Source of the DNA: Rhodococcus sp. RD6.2
Lineage (GTDB): Bacteria > Actinomycetota > Actinomycetes > Mycobacteriales > Mycobacteriaceae
Direction: 5' to 3'
NCBI RefSeq assembly: GCF_001040705.1
Contig: NZ_CVQP01000009.1
Coordinates: 292,139-356,138, forward strand
Length of the DNA stretch: 64,000 bases
Part shown: piece after piece, positions 41,680-50,988 of the stretch
Position numbering within the stretch: the first letter of the stretch is position 1
Layout of the letters: each line of letters opens with the position of its first letter
Made by a program: the position numbers and the translations under genes
The notes under the pieces: model-generated
What the model saw: only the letters and a program-made list of their open reading frames with translations
Database searches by the model: none
What the model was told of the DNA's origin: nothing

Positions 41680-43359
41680 CTAGCCGATCGCCGGGCCGAG
41701 AAGGTCGTCCGCATCGGTGATGCGGTACGCGTAGCCCTGCTCGGCCAGGAACCGCTGCCGATGCGCCGCGTACTCGGAGTCCAGGGTGTCGCGAGCGACG
41801 ACCGAGTAGAAGTGCGCCTGCCCGCCGTCGTGCTTGGGTCGCAGCAGCCGGCCGAGGCGCTGCGCCTCCTCCTGCCGGGACCCGAACGTGCCCGACACCT
41901 GCACCGCCACCGACGCCTCGGGGAGGTCGATGGAGAAGTTCGCGACCTTGCTGACCACGAGCGTCTTGATCTCGCCGACCCGGAACGCGTCGAACAACTG
42001 CTCGCGTTCCTTCGTCTTCGTCGACCCCTTGATGACCGGTGCGTTCAGCGCCTCGCCGAGTTCGTCGAGTTGGTCGATGTAGGCGCCGATCACCAGGGTC
42101 TGCGAATCCTCGTGTTTCGCCAGGATCGACTTGACCACGGCGTTCTTCGTGCGGGCGGTTGAGCACAGCTTGTACCGCTCCTCGGGTTCCGCCGTCGCGT
42201 ACGCCATCCGCTCCGCGTCGGTGAGCGTCACCCGCACCTCGATGCAGTCGGCGGGCGCGATCCAGCCCTGCGCCTCGATGTCCTTCCACGGCGCGTCGTA
42301 CCGCTTCGGTCCGATCAGCGAGAACACGTCGCCCTCGCGGCCGTCCTCCCGGACCAGCGTCGCGGTCAGGCCGAGACGACGCCGGGACTGCAGGTCCGCG
42401 GTCATCCGGAAGACGGGCGCGGGCAGGAGGTGCACCTCGTCGTAGATCACCAGGCCCCAGTCGCGGGAGTCGAACAATTCGAGATGCTTGTACTCGCCCT
42501 TCGTCTTGCGGGTGATCACCTGATACGTCGCGATGGTGACCGGACGGATTTCCTTCTTCTCACCCGAGTACTCGCCGATCTCGTCCTCGGTGAGCGAGGT
42601 GCGGGCGATCAGCTCCCGCTTCCACTGCCTGCCCGCGACGGTGTTCGTCACCAGGATCAGGGTCGTGGCCTGCGCCTTCGCCATCGCGGCCGCACCGACC
42701 ATCGTCTTGCCCGCGCCACACGGCAGCACCACGACACCGGAACCGCCCGCCCAGAACGAGTCGGCCGCCATCTCCTGGTAGTCCCGCAGATGCCAGCCGC
42801 CGTCCGCCGACCCGGGGAAGCGTCCCTCGTAGTCCAGCTCGATCGGATGAGCCTCGCCGTCGACGTATCCGGCGAGGTCCTCGGCGGGCCAGCCGATCTT
42901 GAGCAGCATCTGCTTGAGGTGGCCGCGCTCGGACGGATGGACCACGACGGTGTCGTCGTCGACCTGCGCGCCCAGCATCGGGGCGATCTTCTTGTGTCTG
43001 CGCACCTCGGTGAGCACGGCTCGGTCCAGGCTCACGAGCACCAGACCGTGCGCCGGGTTCTTCATCAGCTGCAGGCGCCCGTAGCGGGCCATCGTGTCCA
43101 CGATGTCGACGAGCAGCGGCTGCGGCACGGCGAAGCGCGAGAAGGTGACGAGCGCGTCGACGACCTGCTCGGCGTCGTGACCGGCGGCGCGCGCATTCCA
43201 CAATGCCAGCGGCGTCACGCGGTAGGTGTGCACGTGCTCGGGTGCGCGTTCGAGTTCCGCGAACGGTGCGATCGCCTGCCTGGCCTCGTTCGCGCGTGGG
43301 TGGTCGACCTCGAGCAGCAGGGTCTTGTCGGACTGGACGATGAGCGGTCCGTCGGTCAC
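41680..43359 (-). CDS. XPB/ERCC3-type DNA repair helicase
   Basis: 559-aa SF2 helicase, the bacterial counterpart of eukaryotic XPB, with 3'-5' unwinding activity in mycobacteria. It has an N-terminal damage-recognition-like part, Walker A CGAGKT (~214-219), DEVH (307-310), the XPB-specific RED motif in LVREDGRE (~337-339), LGLTATL, and helicase motif VI QEEAQRLGRLLRP. This corresponds to M. tuberculosis Rv0861c. Its usual partner gene (Rv0862c-like) lies upstream at 44205, separated here by two small genes. Loss of partners such as UvrB-type subunits is not implied. Confidence 0.95.
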   Translation of the reverse strand: MTDGPLIVQSDKTLLLEVDHPRANEARQAIAPFAELERAPEHVHTYRVTPLALWNARAAGHDAEQVVDALVTFSRFAVPQPLLVDIVDTMARYGRLQLMKNPAHGLVLVSLDRAVLTEVRRHKKIAPMLGAQVDDDTVVVHPSERGHLKQMLLKIGWPAEDLAGYVDGEAHPIELDYEGRFPGSADGGWHLRDYQEMAADSFWAGGSGVVVLPCGAGKTMVGAAAMAKAQATTLILVTNTVAGRQWKRELIARTSLTEDEIGEYSGEKKEIRPVTIATYQVITRKTKGEYKHLELFDSRDWGLVIYDEVHLLPAPVFRMTADLQSRRRLGLTATLVREDGREGDVFSLIGPKRYDAPWKDIEAQGWIAPADCIEVRVTLTDAERMAYATAEPEERYKLCSTARTKNAVVKSILAKHEDSQTLVIGAYIDQLDELGEALNAPVIKGSTKTKEREQLFDAFRVGEIKTLVVSKVANFSIDLPEASVAVQVSGTFGSRQEEAQRLGRLLRPKHDGGQAHFYSVVARDTLDSEYAAHRQRFLAEQGYAYRITDADDLLGPAIG

Positions 43360-43540
43360 GTGCGCCTCCTAGCGATGACAACCACTCCATTGTCCACGGA
43401 TGGGCGAGGGAGGGGGTTGACCCTGTTGCAAGGGAGGCGACGTGACCGGGTCGCGAAGCATCGGAATTCCGCACCCAACCGGGTGGGGGAGGCGGAAATC
43501 CGAATCACTCGTCTCGGCAGGTGCCGATTATTCGAGAGTT

Positions 43541-43554
43541 CCGGAAATTTCCGG
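43541..43554. promoter_or_regulatory. 14-bp palindrome CCGGAAATTTCCGG
   Basis: A perfect AT-centred palindrome lies just after the stop of the small gene at 43564 and about 185 bp upstream of the XPB start. It may be an operator for the helicase promoter or the site of a nucleoid protein. No second copy was noticed. Confidence 0.35.
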
Positions 43555-43563
43555 ATCGAGAAT

Positions 43564-43929
43564 TCAGCGGGTGGAGGCGAAATCCTGCCGGATATCCATC
43601 ACCTGCACGATCGCCTCGGAAATTCCGGCCCGGTATCCGACCTCGCGCTCAGTGATCCCGGCGGTTGCGTCGAGTTCGTTTTCCAGTCGGTCCTTGATCC
43701 GGTCAAGGGCCAGAAGTGTTCTTTTCACGAACGGGCCTTCATTTCTGTTCGATTCGGTGCGGGGCGCGAGTGCGCTTTCGTCGAGGACGAAGATTCGCGC
43801 CGAGGTCAGCGCCGCGTTGCGCCCGTGTGCTCGGGGACCCTGCGCGGCGCTGCCGTCCGCGTGCCCTGAGAACTGTCGGTACAGCGTTTCGAGTACCAGG
43901 GAGGCCGTTGCGGCCGTGTCGGACTGCAC
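43564..43929 (-). CDS. Hypothetical protein
   Basis: 121-aa product from a GTG preceded by GAGGAAG. The second half has a helical stretch (KRTLLALDRIKDRLENELDA) followed by TAGITEREVGYRAGISEAIV, which resembles a DNA-binding-like or coiled-coil element. The first half is low-complexity and Ala/Arg-rich. I do not recognise the family. It follows a 41-aa basic protein gene by 10 bp, so they are probably co-transcribed. Confidence 0.5.
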   Translation of the reverse strand: MQSDTAATASLVLETLYRQFSGHADGSAAQGPRAHGRNAALTSARIFVLDESALAPRTESNRNEGPFVKRTLLALDRIKDRLENELDATAGITEREVGYRAGISEAIVQVMDIRQDFASTR

Positions 43930-43939
43930 GACTTCCTCG

Positions 43940-44065
43940 CTAGTGACGCTTGCGTTTGCGGATGAACTCGCCGGCCTCCGTGGCGCGGTCGCGTTTTTCC
44001 GCGCGCCTTTCCTTCAGGGTCTGGGCGGGTTTTTTCATGATCTTGCGGGAATTCTTGTCTGCCAT
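43940..44065 (-). CDS. Very small basic protein (41 aa)
   Basis: The gene has GGAG six bases before its ATG. It encodes MADKNSRKIMKKPAQTLKER, then RAEKRDRATEAGEFIRKRKR and a final His, with about 40% Lys/Arg and a predicted long helix. The composition suggests nucleic-acid or ribosome binding. I recall tiny proteins of this kind in Rhodococcus and Nocardia without assigned roles. It stands between XPB and its partner gene and heads a two-gene unit with the hypothetical gene at 43564. Confidence 0.65.
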   Translation of the reverse strand: MADKNSRKIMKKPAQTLKERRAEKRDRATEAGEFIRKRKRH

Positions 44066-44204
44066 TGTCGCTCCTTAATTCGAAGAGGCAATCACTGGCC
44101 CAGACCATACGTCATTTCCTGGAAATAGCCAGTCCCGCAGGTACGGGTGGTTTTTCCGGTGACGGACGCGACGCGAACACCGGGGTCGCGACGTCCGGTA
44201 GCGG

Positions 44205-46490
44205 TCATTCGACGAGCGCCACCGACGTCACCCGGTGCAGCGTGAACCGCCGGATCGCGCCGTCGGCAGGGTCGAACGCGTCGAGCTGGCCGCCGCCGAC
44301 GCTGACGGGGTCGACGATCCGCACCGATGCGACGCCCTGCGCGTCGACGTACCCGATCCGGACACTGCGCTTGACCTTCACCGCCAGTTGCAGCAGCGCC
44401 ATCGTCGCCGCGCTGCCCGCACGGCTGCCGTCCGATCGGACCCCGGCACCGCGCTGGGTGGTCGCCGCGGCCCGCTCGCCGGCCCGCAACTGCCGGACCA
44501 GCTGCTCGTACTGCTCCGGGGTCGGCGGCGCAGGCTCGCGTCGGGTCGGCCGCTCGCGGCGCTTCGCGACTCGGGCACCGGGACGTCGCAGGTCCACGAT
44601 CGCACCCGACGAATCCTCGCCCGCGGGTGCGAAACCGACGCGGCGCAGCCGTTCGAGGACGTCGCCGAGCTCGGCTTGCGACACCGCGACCGTCGGAGCC
44701 AGCGCCCGCAACGCCAACTCCTCCGCGACCGGCGACGCCAACACCTCCGCGAGCGTCGCCGGATCGTCGCAGCGGACGAACGACCGCGCCACCCCCGCCC
44801 GCAACCGGCCGTGCCTGCGTGCGACGTCGTCGATCAGATAGGTGAGCGCCTGCGGGACCGGAGTCTTCGAGTGCGTCGCGAACAGGGCGTGCAGTTCGGC
44901 CGCGGTGCGCCCGGCGTCGAGGGCACGGCGGACACTGGACTCACCGACGCGGTACACGGTCGCCGCGCCCGCCGACTCGACGTCCGCCACCTGGTGAACC
45001 TGCGCCAACAGTTCCGGCACCAGCGGTCCCGGCGCGACGACCGTCAGATCCGCCTGCACCAGGACGTAGTCGATCGGCTTCGGCAGCGCGGCCGTCATGT
45101 CCGCGAGAACCGACTCCGGCGGTCCGTCGTGGAGCAGGCTGCGACCGGGTGACGCCACCGCGCCCCGCCCGACGAGCCCGACGGCGGTCGCCTCGGCGAG
45201 CGTGTGGCCGATCGCGGCCACGCCGAGCCGCATCGACCACCGGGGCCTGCGCCACGCGACCAGCGCCGCCACCTCGTCGGGGGTTGCGGCCACACCGGTT
45301 CCGAGTTCGGCGACCAGTTCGAGGACGAACCGCCGGTCCCGGGGCGCACCGGAGGCCCGCACCTCCTCGGACAGGGCCGCGATCGGCTTGTCGTTCGGAT
45401 CGCGTAGGCCGACCGTCCACGGCCGCCGCGGCAGATCGAGCCAGGACTGGGCGAGCGCCTGCCACCGGTGCGCGGTGTTCCCGTCCAGCCACGCATCGGC
45501 CGCGAGAGTCGGCGCCCAGTAGTCGTCGCCGGTATCCGACGCGGGCAGCGGGTCCGGGGCGCCACTGGCGATCAGACCCGCACCCGCGAGGAGCTCGAGG
45601 ATCAGACCGATCCGTCCGTCGTCGACGCCGACCGACTTGGCGAGCCGCCGCGACTCCCGGACACCGAGCCCACCGGCCTTGAGCGTCGGGGCGGGGTGCT
45701 CACCGAGCGCGGCGAGCACCTCCTCGCAGTGCCGGATCAACTCCAGTGCCTCACCGGCGGCGGCAGCGTTGACCTCGGACGCCGTGCGCTTGCGCCCGCG
45801 AACGGCGGGCGGGGTGAGGGTGTCGGGGTCGGTGACCGTCTCGCCGCGCAGGACCTGCCCGACCTGGTGCGGCAGCTCGACGGTCTGCGCGTCGAGCCAG
45901 ACGAGCAGACCGGAGGCGAGGAGTCGCTGCACCGGACGATCCGGCGACGTGTCCGGCGCGGCATCCCGCGTCCTGCCGATGGGGGAGCTGGTCGCGAGGG
46001 TTTCGAGAAGTCGTCGTTCGTCCGGGGTGAGCGCGGCGAGTGCCTCGGTGATCTGCTCGGCCGTCAGCGTCGTGGTCGCCGGGTCCACCCGCCAACCGAC
46101 GGCCTCCCGGGCCGCAGGCGTCACCCGCAGCAGCCCGCTGCCCCACACGAGCGCTCGATCCCGCAGCACGGTCAGCGCGCGGTCGACGGATCGTGCGGGA
46201 GCGCGGCCCGCGACCAGTTCGCCCAGCCGTTCCCGGGAGACACCGGTGTCGATTGCCCCTTCGCGGGCCAGCAGACCGACGAGCGTGAGTTCGAGCACGC
46301 TCAGGTTGTCCGCGACCCGCAGGACCGACGCCCGCTGCTCTGCGCGCGACGCCAGCACCGACAGGTTCGCCGGCGGTGGTACCGCCAGGTCGGGGCGGAG
46401 TCGAAGCAGCTCGGCGAGCTCGGCGTCGCTGCGTTCGCCGAGCCAGGTCGCCAATTGTTCCGGGGTGGCGGCGGGATCGATGTTGGTCAT
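44205..46490 (-). CDS. Helicase-associated protein (Helicase_C_3/XPB N-terminal-like) with WYL-like C-terminus
   Basis: 761-aa protein corresponding to M. tuberculosis Rv0862c. The N-terminal half is a series of winged-helix-like segments (ATWLGERSDAELAELLRLRP, LLAREGAIDTGVSRERLGEL). The middle contains the PF13625-type block DYVLVQADLTVVAPGPLVPE. The C-terminus has VRIGYVDAQGVASVRIVDPV and a following FTLHRV strand, similar to WYL-type ligand domains. It has no helicase motors itself. Conserved proximity to XPB suggests it is a partner, perhaps regulating or loading the helicase on DNA. Confidence 0.87.
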   Translation of the reverse strand: MTNIDPAATPEQLATWLGERSDAELAELLRLRPDLAVPPPANLSVLASRAEQRASVLRVADNLSVLELTLVGLLAREGAIDTGVSRERLGELVAGRAPARSVDRALTVLRDRALVWGSGLLRVTPAAREAVGWRVDPATTTLTAEQITEALAALTPDERRLLETLATSSPIGRTRDAAPDTSPDRPVQRLLASGLLVWLDAQTVELPHQVGQVLRGETVTDPDTLTPPAVRGRKRTASEVNAAAAGEALELIRHCEEVLAALGEHPAPTLKAGGLGVRESRRLAKSVGVDDGRIGLILELLAGAGLIASGAPDPLPASDTGDDYWAPTLAADAWLDGNTAHRWQALAQSWLDLPRRPWTVGLRDPNDKPIAALSEEVRASGAPRDRRFVLELVAELGTGVAATPDEVAALVAWRRPRWSMRLGVAAIGHTLAEATAVGLVGRGAVASPGRSLLHDGPPESVLADMTAALPKPIDYVLVQADLTVVAPGPLVPELLAQVHQVADVESAGAATVYRVGESSVRRALDAGRTAAELHALFATHSKTPVPQALTYLIDDVARRHGRLRAGVARSFVRCDDPATLAEVLASPVAEELALRALAPTVAVSQAELGDVLERLRRVGFAPAGEDSSGAIVDLRRPGARVAKRRERPTRREPAPPTPEQYEQLVRQLRAGERAAATTQRGAGVRSDGSRAGSAATMALLQLAVKVKRSVRIGYVDAQGVASVRIVDPVSVGGGQLDAFDPADGAIRRFTLHRVTSVALVE

Positions 46491-46550
46491 CGCTTATCAG
46501 ATTAGAGACCTGGGCTGTACCCGATGACGCGTCGGTGTCAAAATGGCCTC

Positions 46551-46742
46551 GTGGCTAACAATTCGAGCAAGTCCTACGTTGATCCCGGCTGGCCCTCGCA
46601 CATCAAGGAGGGTGACCACGCCGTCACCGAGCTCTCGTCGACCCGGTCCGGCGGGCTGTCCCCGTTCGGCGAGGAGATGGAGTTCCCTCTGCCGGTGTCG
46701 GAGCTTCCGTACACCCATCCCGTCACCGTCGTGAACCGCTGA
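46551..46742 (+). CDS. Rv0863-like conserved small protein
   Basis: 63 aa from the GTG at 46551. It is hydrophilic, with SKSYVDPGWPSHIKEGDHAV, STRSGGLSPFGEEMEFPLPV and TVVNR at the end. I recall a protein of this style at the same place in mycobacteria (Rv0863, beside Rv0862c). It diverges from the helicase-partner gene and ends at a strong bidirectional hairpin shared with rpf. Function unknown. Confidence 0.7.
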   Translation: MANNSSKSYVDPGWPSHIKEGDHAVTELSSTRSGGLSPFGEEMEFPLPVSELPYTHPVTVVNR

Positions 46743-46786
46743 GCCGTAGGCTGCCGAGCAGCCGGCCGACTGGCCGGACCCGACAC

Positions 46787-46827
46787 GTCGAAGGCCCCGC
46801 ACCCAATCCGGGTGCGGGGCCTTCGAC
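46787..46827. terminator. Bidirectional terminator between Rv0863-like gene and rpf
   Basis: An 18-bp perfect stem (GTCGAAGGCCCCGCACCC at 46787-46804, its complement at 46810-46827) around a 5-nt loop sits between two convergent genes. Confidence 0.9.
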
Positions 46828-46845
46828 ATGTTCGAGGTGGTGCGA

Positions 46846-47640
<795 letters not shown>

Positions 47641-47797
47641 GGGAATCCGTTCCGCGGGACAAGGTTTGGCGCGGCGGTCCGGACTGGCCGGAACACCGAC
47701 CGGTGATGACCGTACGTGGCCGATCGCACTGCGTCATCTCCTACCGCAACGGCGTGTTTCCCGGCATTTCACCCGCTGATGGGGGTATTTGCGCTGG

Positions 47798-49120
47798 TCA
47801 GACGGCCGCAGCTCGGTCGAGACCGCCCTGTGACCCAACCGTTATGTGAGGCACATCACAATCTTCGGGTGGTGCGGTCCTGGCGGTTCGCAGGCCGTCA
47901 CGCACCAACGTCACCAGCACCACGACGGCGGTCACCACGAACACCAACGGATACACCGACTGCGTCACCGGAACGACGGCGTCCGGGACCGGCACCATGA
48001 ACAACCCGATCGCGTAGACCCCGTCGGGAAACCCGTGCGCCCAGGACAGCAGGGGAGCCGCCAGTGCCACCGGGACCAGCCACGCCGTCACGCGTCCCGC
48101 CCGCAATGCCCGATCCACCGCCAGGATCAGCAGCGGCACGAACCACACCCAGTGGTGGCCCCAGGAGAACGGTGAGACCGCACAGGACGTCAGACCCACC
48201 ATCGTGATGGCGAGCAGTTGTCGTCCGCTCCGCTGGGCGCCCCAGGCCGCGGCCAACCCAAGCGCCCCCAATGCCGACGCGACCACCAGCCACAGCAACC
48301 GGGGCGGCTCGGCCACGTCGAGCCACCGTGCCAGGACGCCCGATGCCGACTGGTTCGCAGGCCACGCCGTCTCGCCGATCCGAGTGGAATGCCAGATCAC
48401 GCCGGTCCAGTACGCCCGCGAGTCCGAGAAGATCACCACACACCCCACCGCCACCGTCGCGGCGAACCCGCCGATCGCGATCGCCGCGGCCCGCCACTGG
48501 CGAGTGAGAAGGAGATGGACGACGAACAGTGCGGGCGTCAGCTTGATCCCCGCGGCGACGCCGGCCCCGAGCCCACGCAGCCTGCTGCCCTCGGGGCGCC
48601 CGAGATCCCACAGGATCAGCAGCATCAGCAACAGGTTCACCTGGCCCAGCCAGATCGTCGTCCGAACGGGTTCGAGCCAGCTCAACGAGATCGTCAGCAA
48701 CGCCGTCGCGATGTGGAGGGTTCGATCGGTCCGGTAGCCCAGCAGCCGCCAGCACAGCAGCACCACGAGGTACAGGGCGACGAAGTTCACGAGGGCACCG
48801 AGGAAGACCGTCATCTCCGGAGAGAACAACCGCAGCGGAGCGAACAGGACGGCGGAGAACGGCGGGTAGGTCCACCACATGCCGCCGTGCAGCGCGTGGT
48901 CGTACAGGCCCGCGTCGGACAGGACGGTGGCACCGCCGCTGCGGTACACCAGCAGGTCGAGTCCGTTTCGGAACAGGCCCCACAGGGGCTGGCCGAACGG
49001 AACCACGCGGTCGTGTGCGACGACGACCGCGACGGCGAGCACGCCGAGGGTTCCGAGGAACAGGGGATGAGAGGGGAGCGACCGCCCCGCATCCGGGTCG
49101 GTGCGGGGCGGTGGGGTCAT
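47798..49120 (-). CDS. GT87-family polyprenol-phosphate-mannose-dependent glycosyltransferase
   Basis: 440-aa integral membrane protein (ATG at 49120) with about ten helices. GT-C type features are GLDLLVYRSGGATVLSDAGL with the catalytic-type Asp in the first loop, WWTYPPFSAVLFAPLRL, IKLTPALFVVHLLLTR and WGHHWVWFVPLLIL. Mycobacterial relatives add mannose or arabinose to phosphatidylinositol mannosides and lipoglycans using polyprenol donors. The precise acceptor cannot be told. It overlaps the YccF gene by one base (TGATG), so it is in one operon with the two small membrane genes upstream. Confidence 0.87.
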   Translation of the reverse strand: MTPPPRTDPDAGRSLPSHPLFLGTLGVLAVAVVVAHDRVVPFGQPLWGLFRNGLDLLVYRSGGATVLSDAGLYDHALHGGMWWTYPPFSAVLFAPLRLFSPEMTVFLGALVNFVALYLVVLLCWRLLGYRTDRTLHIATALLTISLSWLEPVRTTIWLGQVNLLLMLLILWDLGRPEGSRLRGLGAGVAAGIKLTPALFVVHLLLTRQWRAAAIAIGGFAATVAVGCVVIFSDSRAYWTGVIWHSTRIGETAWPANQSASGVLARWLDVAEPPRLLWLVVASALGALGLAAAWGAQRSGRQLLAITMVGLTSCAVSPFSWGHHWVWFVPLLILAVDRALRAGRVTAWLVPVALAAPLLSWAHGFPDGVYAIGLFMVPVPDAVVPVTQSVYPLVFVVTAVVVLVTLVRDGLRTARTAPPEDCDVPHITVGSQGGLDRAAAV

Positions 49121-49524
49121 CAGGCCGGGCCGGGCTGATAGGTGCGGGCGGTGCCGACGTCGACGATGTCCTTGCCGAGCGGCATCAGCGAGATCGGGAT
49201 CATCTTGAGGTTCGCGATGGCGAGCGGGATGCCGATGATCGTGATCGCCATCGCGAAGGCGGTGATGACGTGGCCGATGGCCAGCCAGATGCCGCACAGG
49301 ATCAGCCAGATCACGTTGCCGATCAGCGAACCGACGCCGGAAGTCGGTTTCTCCACGACCGTCTTGCCGAACGGCCAGAGGGCGTAGATGCCGACGCGGA
49401 ACGCGGCGATGCCGAACGGGATGGTGATGATGAGGATGCAGCAGATCACACCGGCCACGAAGTAGCCGAGTGCGAGCCACAGGCCGCCGAACACCAGCCA
49501 GATGACGTTGAGGATGATTCTCAT
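49120..49524 (-). CDS. YccF-family inner membrane protein
   Basis: 134 aa from the ATG at 49524. The protein is an internal duplication: ILNVIWLVFGGLWLALGYF with TIPFGIAAFRVGIYALWPFG, repeated as LIGNVIWLILCGIWLAIGHV with TIIGIPLAIANLKMIPISLM. This two-fold YccF domain is conserved in many bacteria but has no firmly known role. It sits in a chain with the upstream small membrane gene and the downstream glycosyltransferase, each joined by one-base overlaps. Confidence 0.92.
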   Translation of the reverse strand: MRIILNVIWLVFGGLWLALGYFVAGVICCILIITIPFGIAAFRVGIYALWPFGKTVVEKPTSGVGSLIGNVIWLILCGIWLAIGHVITAFAMAITIIGIPLAIANLKMIPISLMPLGKDIVDVGTARTYQPGPA

Positions 49525-49784
49525 CACGTGTCCTGTCCCCGGGCGCGTCTGCCGGATCGCAGCGCGGAACCGATGCCGAAGAGGAATCCGATGGGGCACA
49601 GCAGTGCCGCCAGGTACAGCGCGAGACCGGGCGTGTTTCCGGTCGCGGATACGACGAAGATCGCGACGACGGCCACCAGGCCGACGAAGAACAGTGCGAT
49701 GCCGATGCGGAACAGCAACAGCCCGCTCGTGGGCGGGGTGCCGTTCGCTGCGGGGGAGTCGGTGCCGGGAGTTTCAGGTGCCAC
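49524..49784 (-). CDS. Small membrane protein with two helices
   Basis: 86 aa from the GTG at 49784. A Pro/Thr-rich start is followed by two membrane helices (LLLFRIGIALFFVGLVAVVA, then ALYLAALLCPIGFLFGIGSA) and a basic tail. No family is recognised. The stop overlaps the YccF start (TGATG), showing it heads that three-gene unit. A longer upstream frame has no coding features. Confidence 0.7.
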   Translation of the reverse strand: MAPETPGTDSPAANGTPPTSGLLLFRIGIALFFVGLVAVVAIFVVSATGNTPGLALYLAALLCPIGFLFGIGSALRSGRRARGQDT

Positions 49785-49916
49785 GCACCCACGGTATCGC
49801 CACAAACCCGTGTGCTCCGGCGGGGCACGCGGGGGTAGGATGCAGTCATCGCGTCCCACACCAGGTGGGGCGCGTTCGTTTATGTGGTCGATCTACTTGG
49901 ATGAGCAGGTGACGCG

Positions 49917-50327
49917 GTGCCTACCGGCAAGGTGAAGTGGTACGACGCTGAAAAGGGCTTCGGCTTCCTCTCCCAGGACGAGGGTGAGGACGTGTACGTC
50001 CGCTCGTCGGCCCTGCCCGCTGGAACCGAGAGCCTCAAGGCCGGACAGCGGGTCGAGTTCGGGATGGCAGCCGGGAAGCGCGGCCCGCAGGCGCTGAGCC
50101 TGAAGGTGCTCGATCCGGCACCCACGTTGCGGCAGGCGAGCAGCAGGCGCGACGACGTCGCCCGCAAGCACACGCCCGACGAACTGCACGGCATGGTCGA
50201 GGACATGATCACGCTGCTCGAGGCGAAGGTGCAGCCCGACCTGCGCAAGGGCCGATACCCGGACCGCAAGACGGCGCAGCGGATCTCCGAGGTCGTCCGG
50301 GCCGTCGCCCGCGAACTCGACGCCTGA
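49917..50327 (+). CDS. cspB: Cold-shock-domain protein with C-terminal extension
   Basis: 136 aa. Residues 1-66 are a cold-shock domain: [20 protein letters not shown] with the RNP1 motif KGFGF, then DVYVRSSAL (the normal VHxS is VRSS). A helical extension of ~65 residues ([20 protein letters not shown]) is typical of the longer mycobacterial protein at this locus (Rv0871). It should bind single-stranded RNA or DNA. A GTG start is used. A strong hairpin follows. Confidence 0.9.
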   Translation: MPTGKVKWYDAEKGFGFLSQDEGEDVYVRSSALPAGTESLKAGQRVEFGMAAGKRGPQALSLKVLDPAPTLRQASSRRDDVARKHTPDELHGMVEDMITLLEAKVQPDLRKGRYPDRKTAQRISEVVRAVARELDA

Positions 50328-50382
50328 CTCGATGCCCGCCGCGTACGGGTGAGGGGAATCTCAGCCTCGGGGCGAACAGACA

Positions 50383-50418
50383 AGTGAAGCCCCCGGTCGT
50401 GTGACCGGGGGCTTCACT
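50383..50418. terminator. Bidirectional terminator between cspB and DUF2771 gene
   Basis: A 16-bp perfect stem (GTGAAGCCCCCGGTC and its complement, plus one outer A-T pair) around the loop GTGT lies between convergent genes. Confidence 0.92.
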
Positions 50419-50432
50419 GTTGTCTGCGGTGG

Positions 50433-50936
50433 TTACTGCGCGGGCTGTTCTGCGGCCGGGGTGAGCCCGGGCAGTGTCTGCACGGCCCACACCGGGGCGA
50501 AGTCCCTCGACGAGGGCTGCTGGATGATCACGCCGAGCAGTTGCTCGTTCTCCCGCGTCGGCACCGTCACCGAGTACACCTCGCCCGGCGTGTAGTCGCG
50601 GAAACCCTCGAAGACCTCACCGGTGCGGGGATCGCCGAACTGGACGTTGAGCCGCCAGTCACCCTCGGCGATGTCCTTGGGCAGCGACATCTGCAGCGGC
50701 GTACCCGCCTGAACCGGCAGGTACGCGACCTCGAGGTCCGCACAGCGCATGGTGGAGTCGCACACACCGGCCTGGACGTCGACGGTCTTGCCGTTCGAGT
50801 ACGCGGTGACGACCGGCAGCGTCTCCGGCGCGTCGCGCACGAGCAACGTGACGACGGTCGCGAGACCGCCCGCGGCCACCAGTGCGATCACCCCGACCAC
50901 CGCGAGGATCTTCTTCGTCCGGGCTTGCATGCTCAT
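50433..50936 (-). CDS. DUF2771-family membrane-anchored exported protein
   Basis: 167 aa from the ATG at 50936 (or 50930). A basic start and one membrane helix (ILAVVGVIALVAAGGLATVV) anchor an extracytoplasmic domain. That domain has two Cys (AGVCDSTMRCADLEVAYL) and the DUF2771 blocks GTPLQMSLPKDIAEGDWRLN and DYTPGEVYSVTVPT. It matches Rv0875c in position and style. It lies 52 bp downstream of the MFS gene on the same strand. Role unknown; restricted to Mycobacteriales. Confidence 0.85.
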   Translation of the reverse strand: MSMQARTKKILAVVGVIALVAAGGLATVVTLLVRDAPETLPVVTAYSNGKTVDVQAGVCDSTMRCADLEVAYLPVQAGTPLQMSLPKDIAEGDWRLNVQFGDPRTGEVFEGFRDYTPGEVYSVTVPTRENEQLLGVIIQQPSSRDFAPVWAVQTLPGLTPAAEQPAQ

Positions 50937-50988
50937 CGTGTCCGTTTCTCGTTCTGTCGTTCCCCCGCCGGGTGCGACGGGTTCGGTT

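Noticed and set aside
41654-42289. Upstream extension of the DUF3239-type frame
   Set aside because: It lies within the XPB helicase gene on the same strand in another frame, with Gly/Arg-rich composition.
44235-45152. 305-codon plus-strand frame
   Set aside because: It is antisense to the helicase-partner gene, with Arg-rich shadow composition and no ribosome site.
49121-49861. N-terminal extension of the GT87 frame
   Set aside because: The frame stays open over the YccF and small membrane genes in a different frame. The extension is Arg/Ser-rich, and the ATG at 49120 starts a proper GT-C protein.
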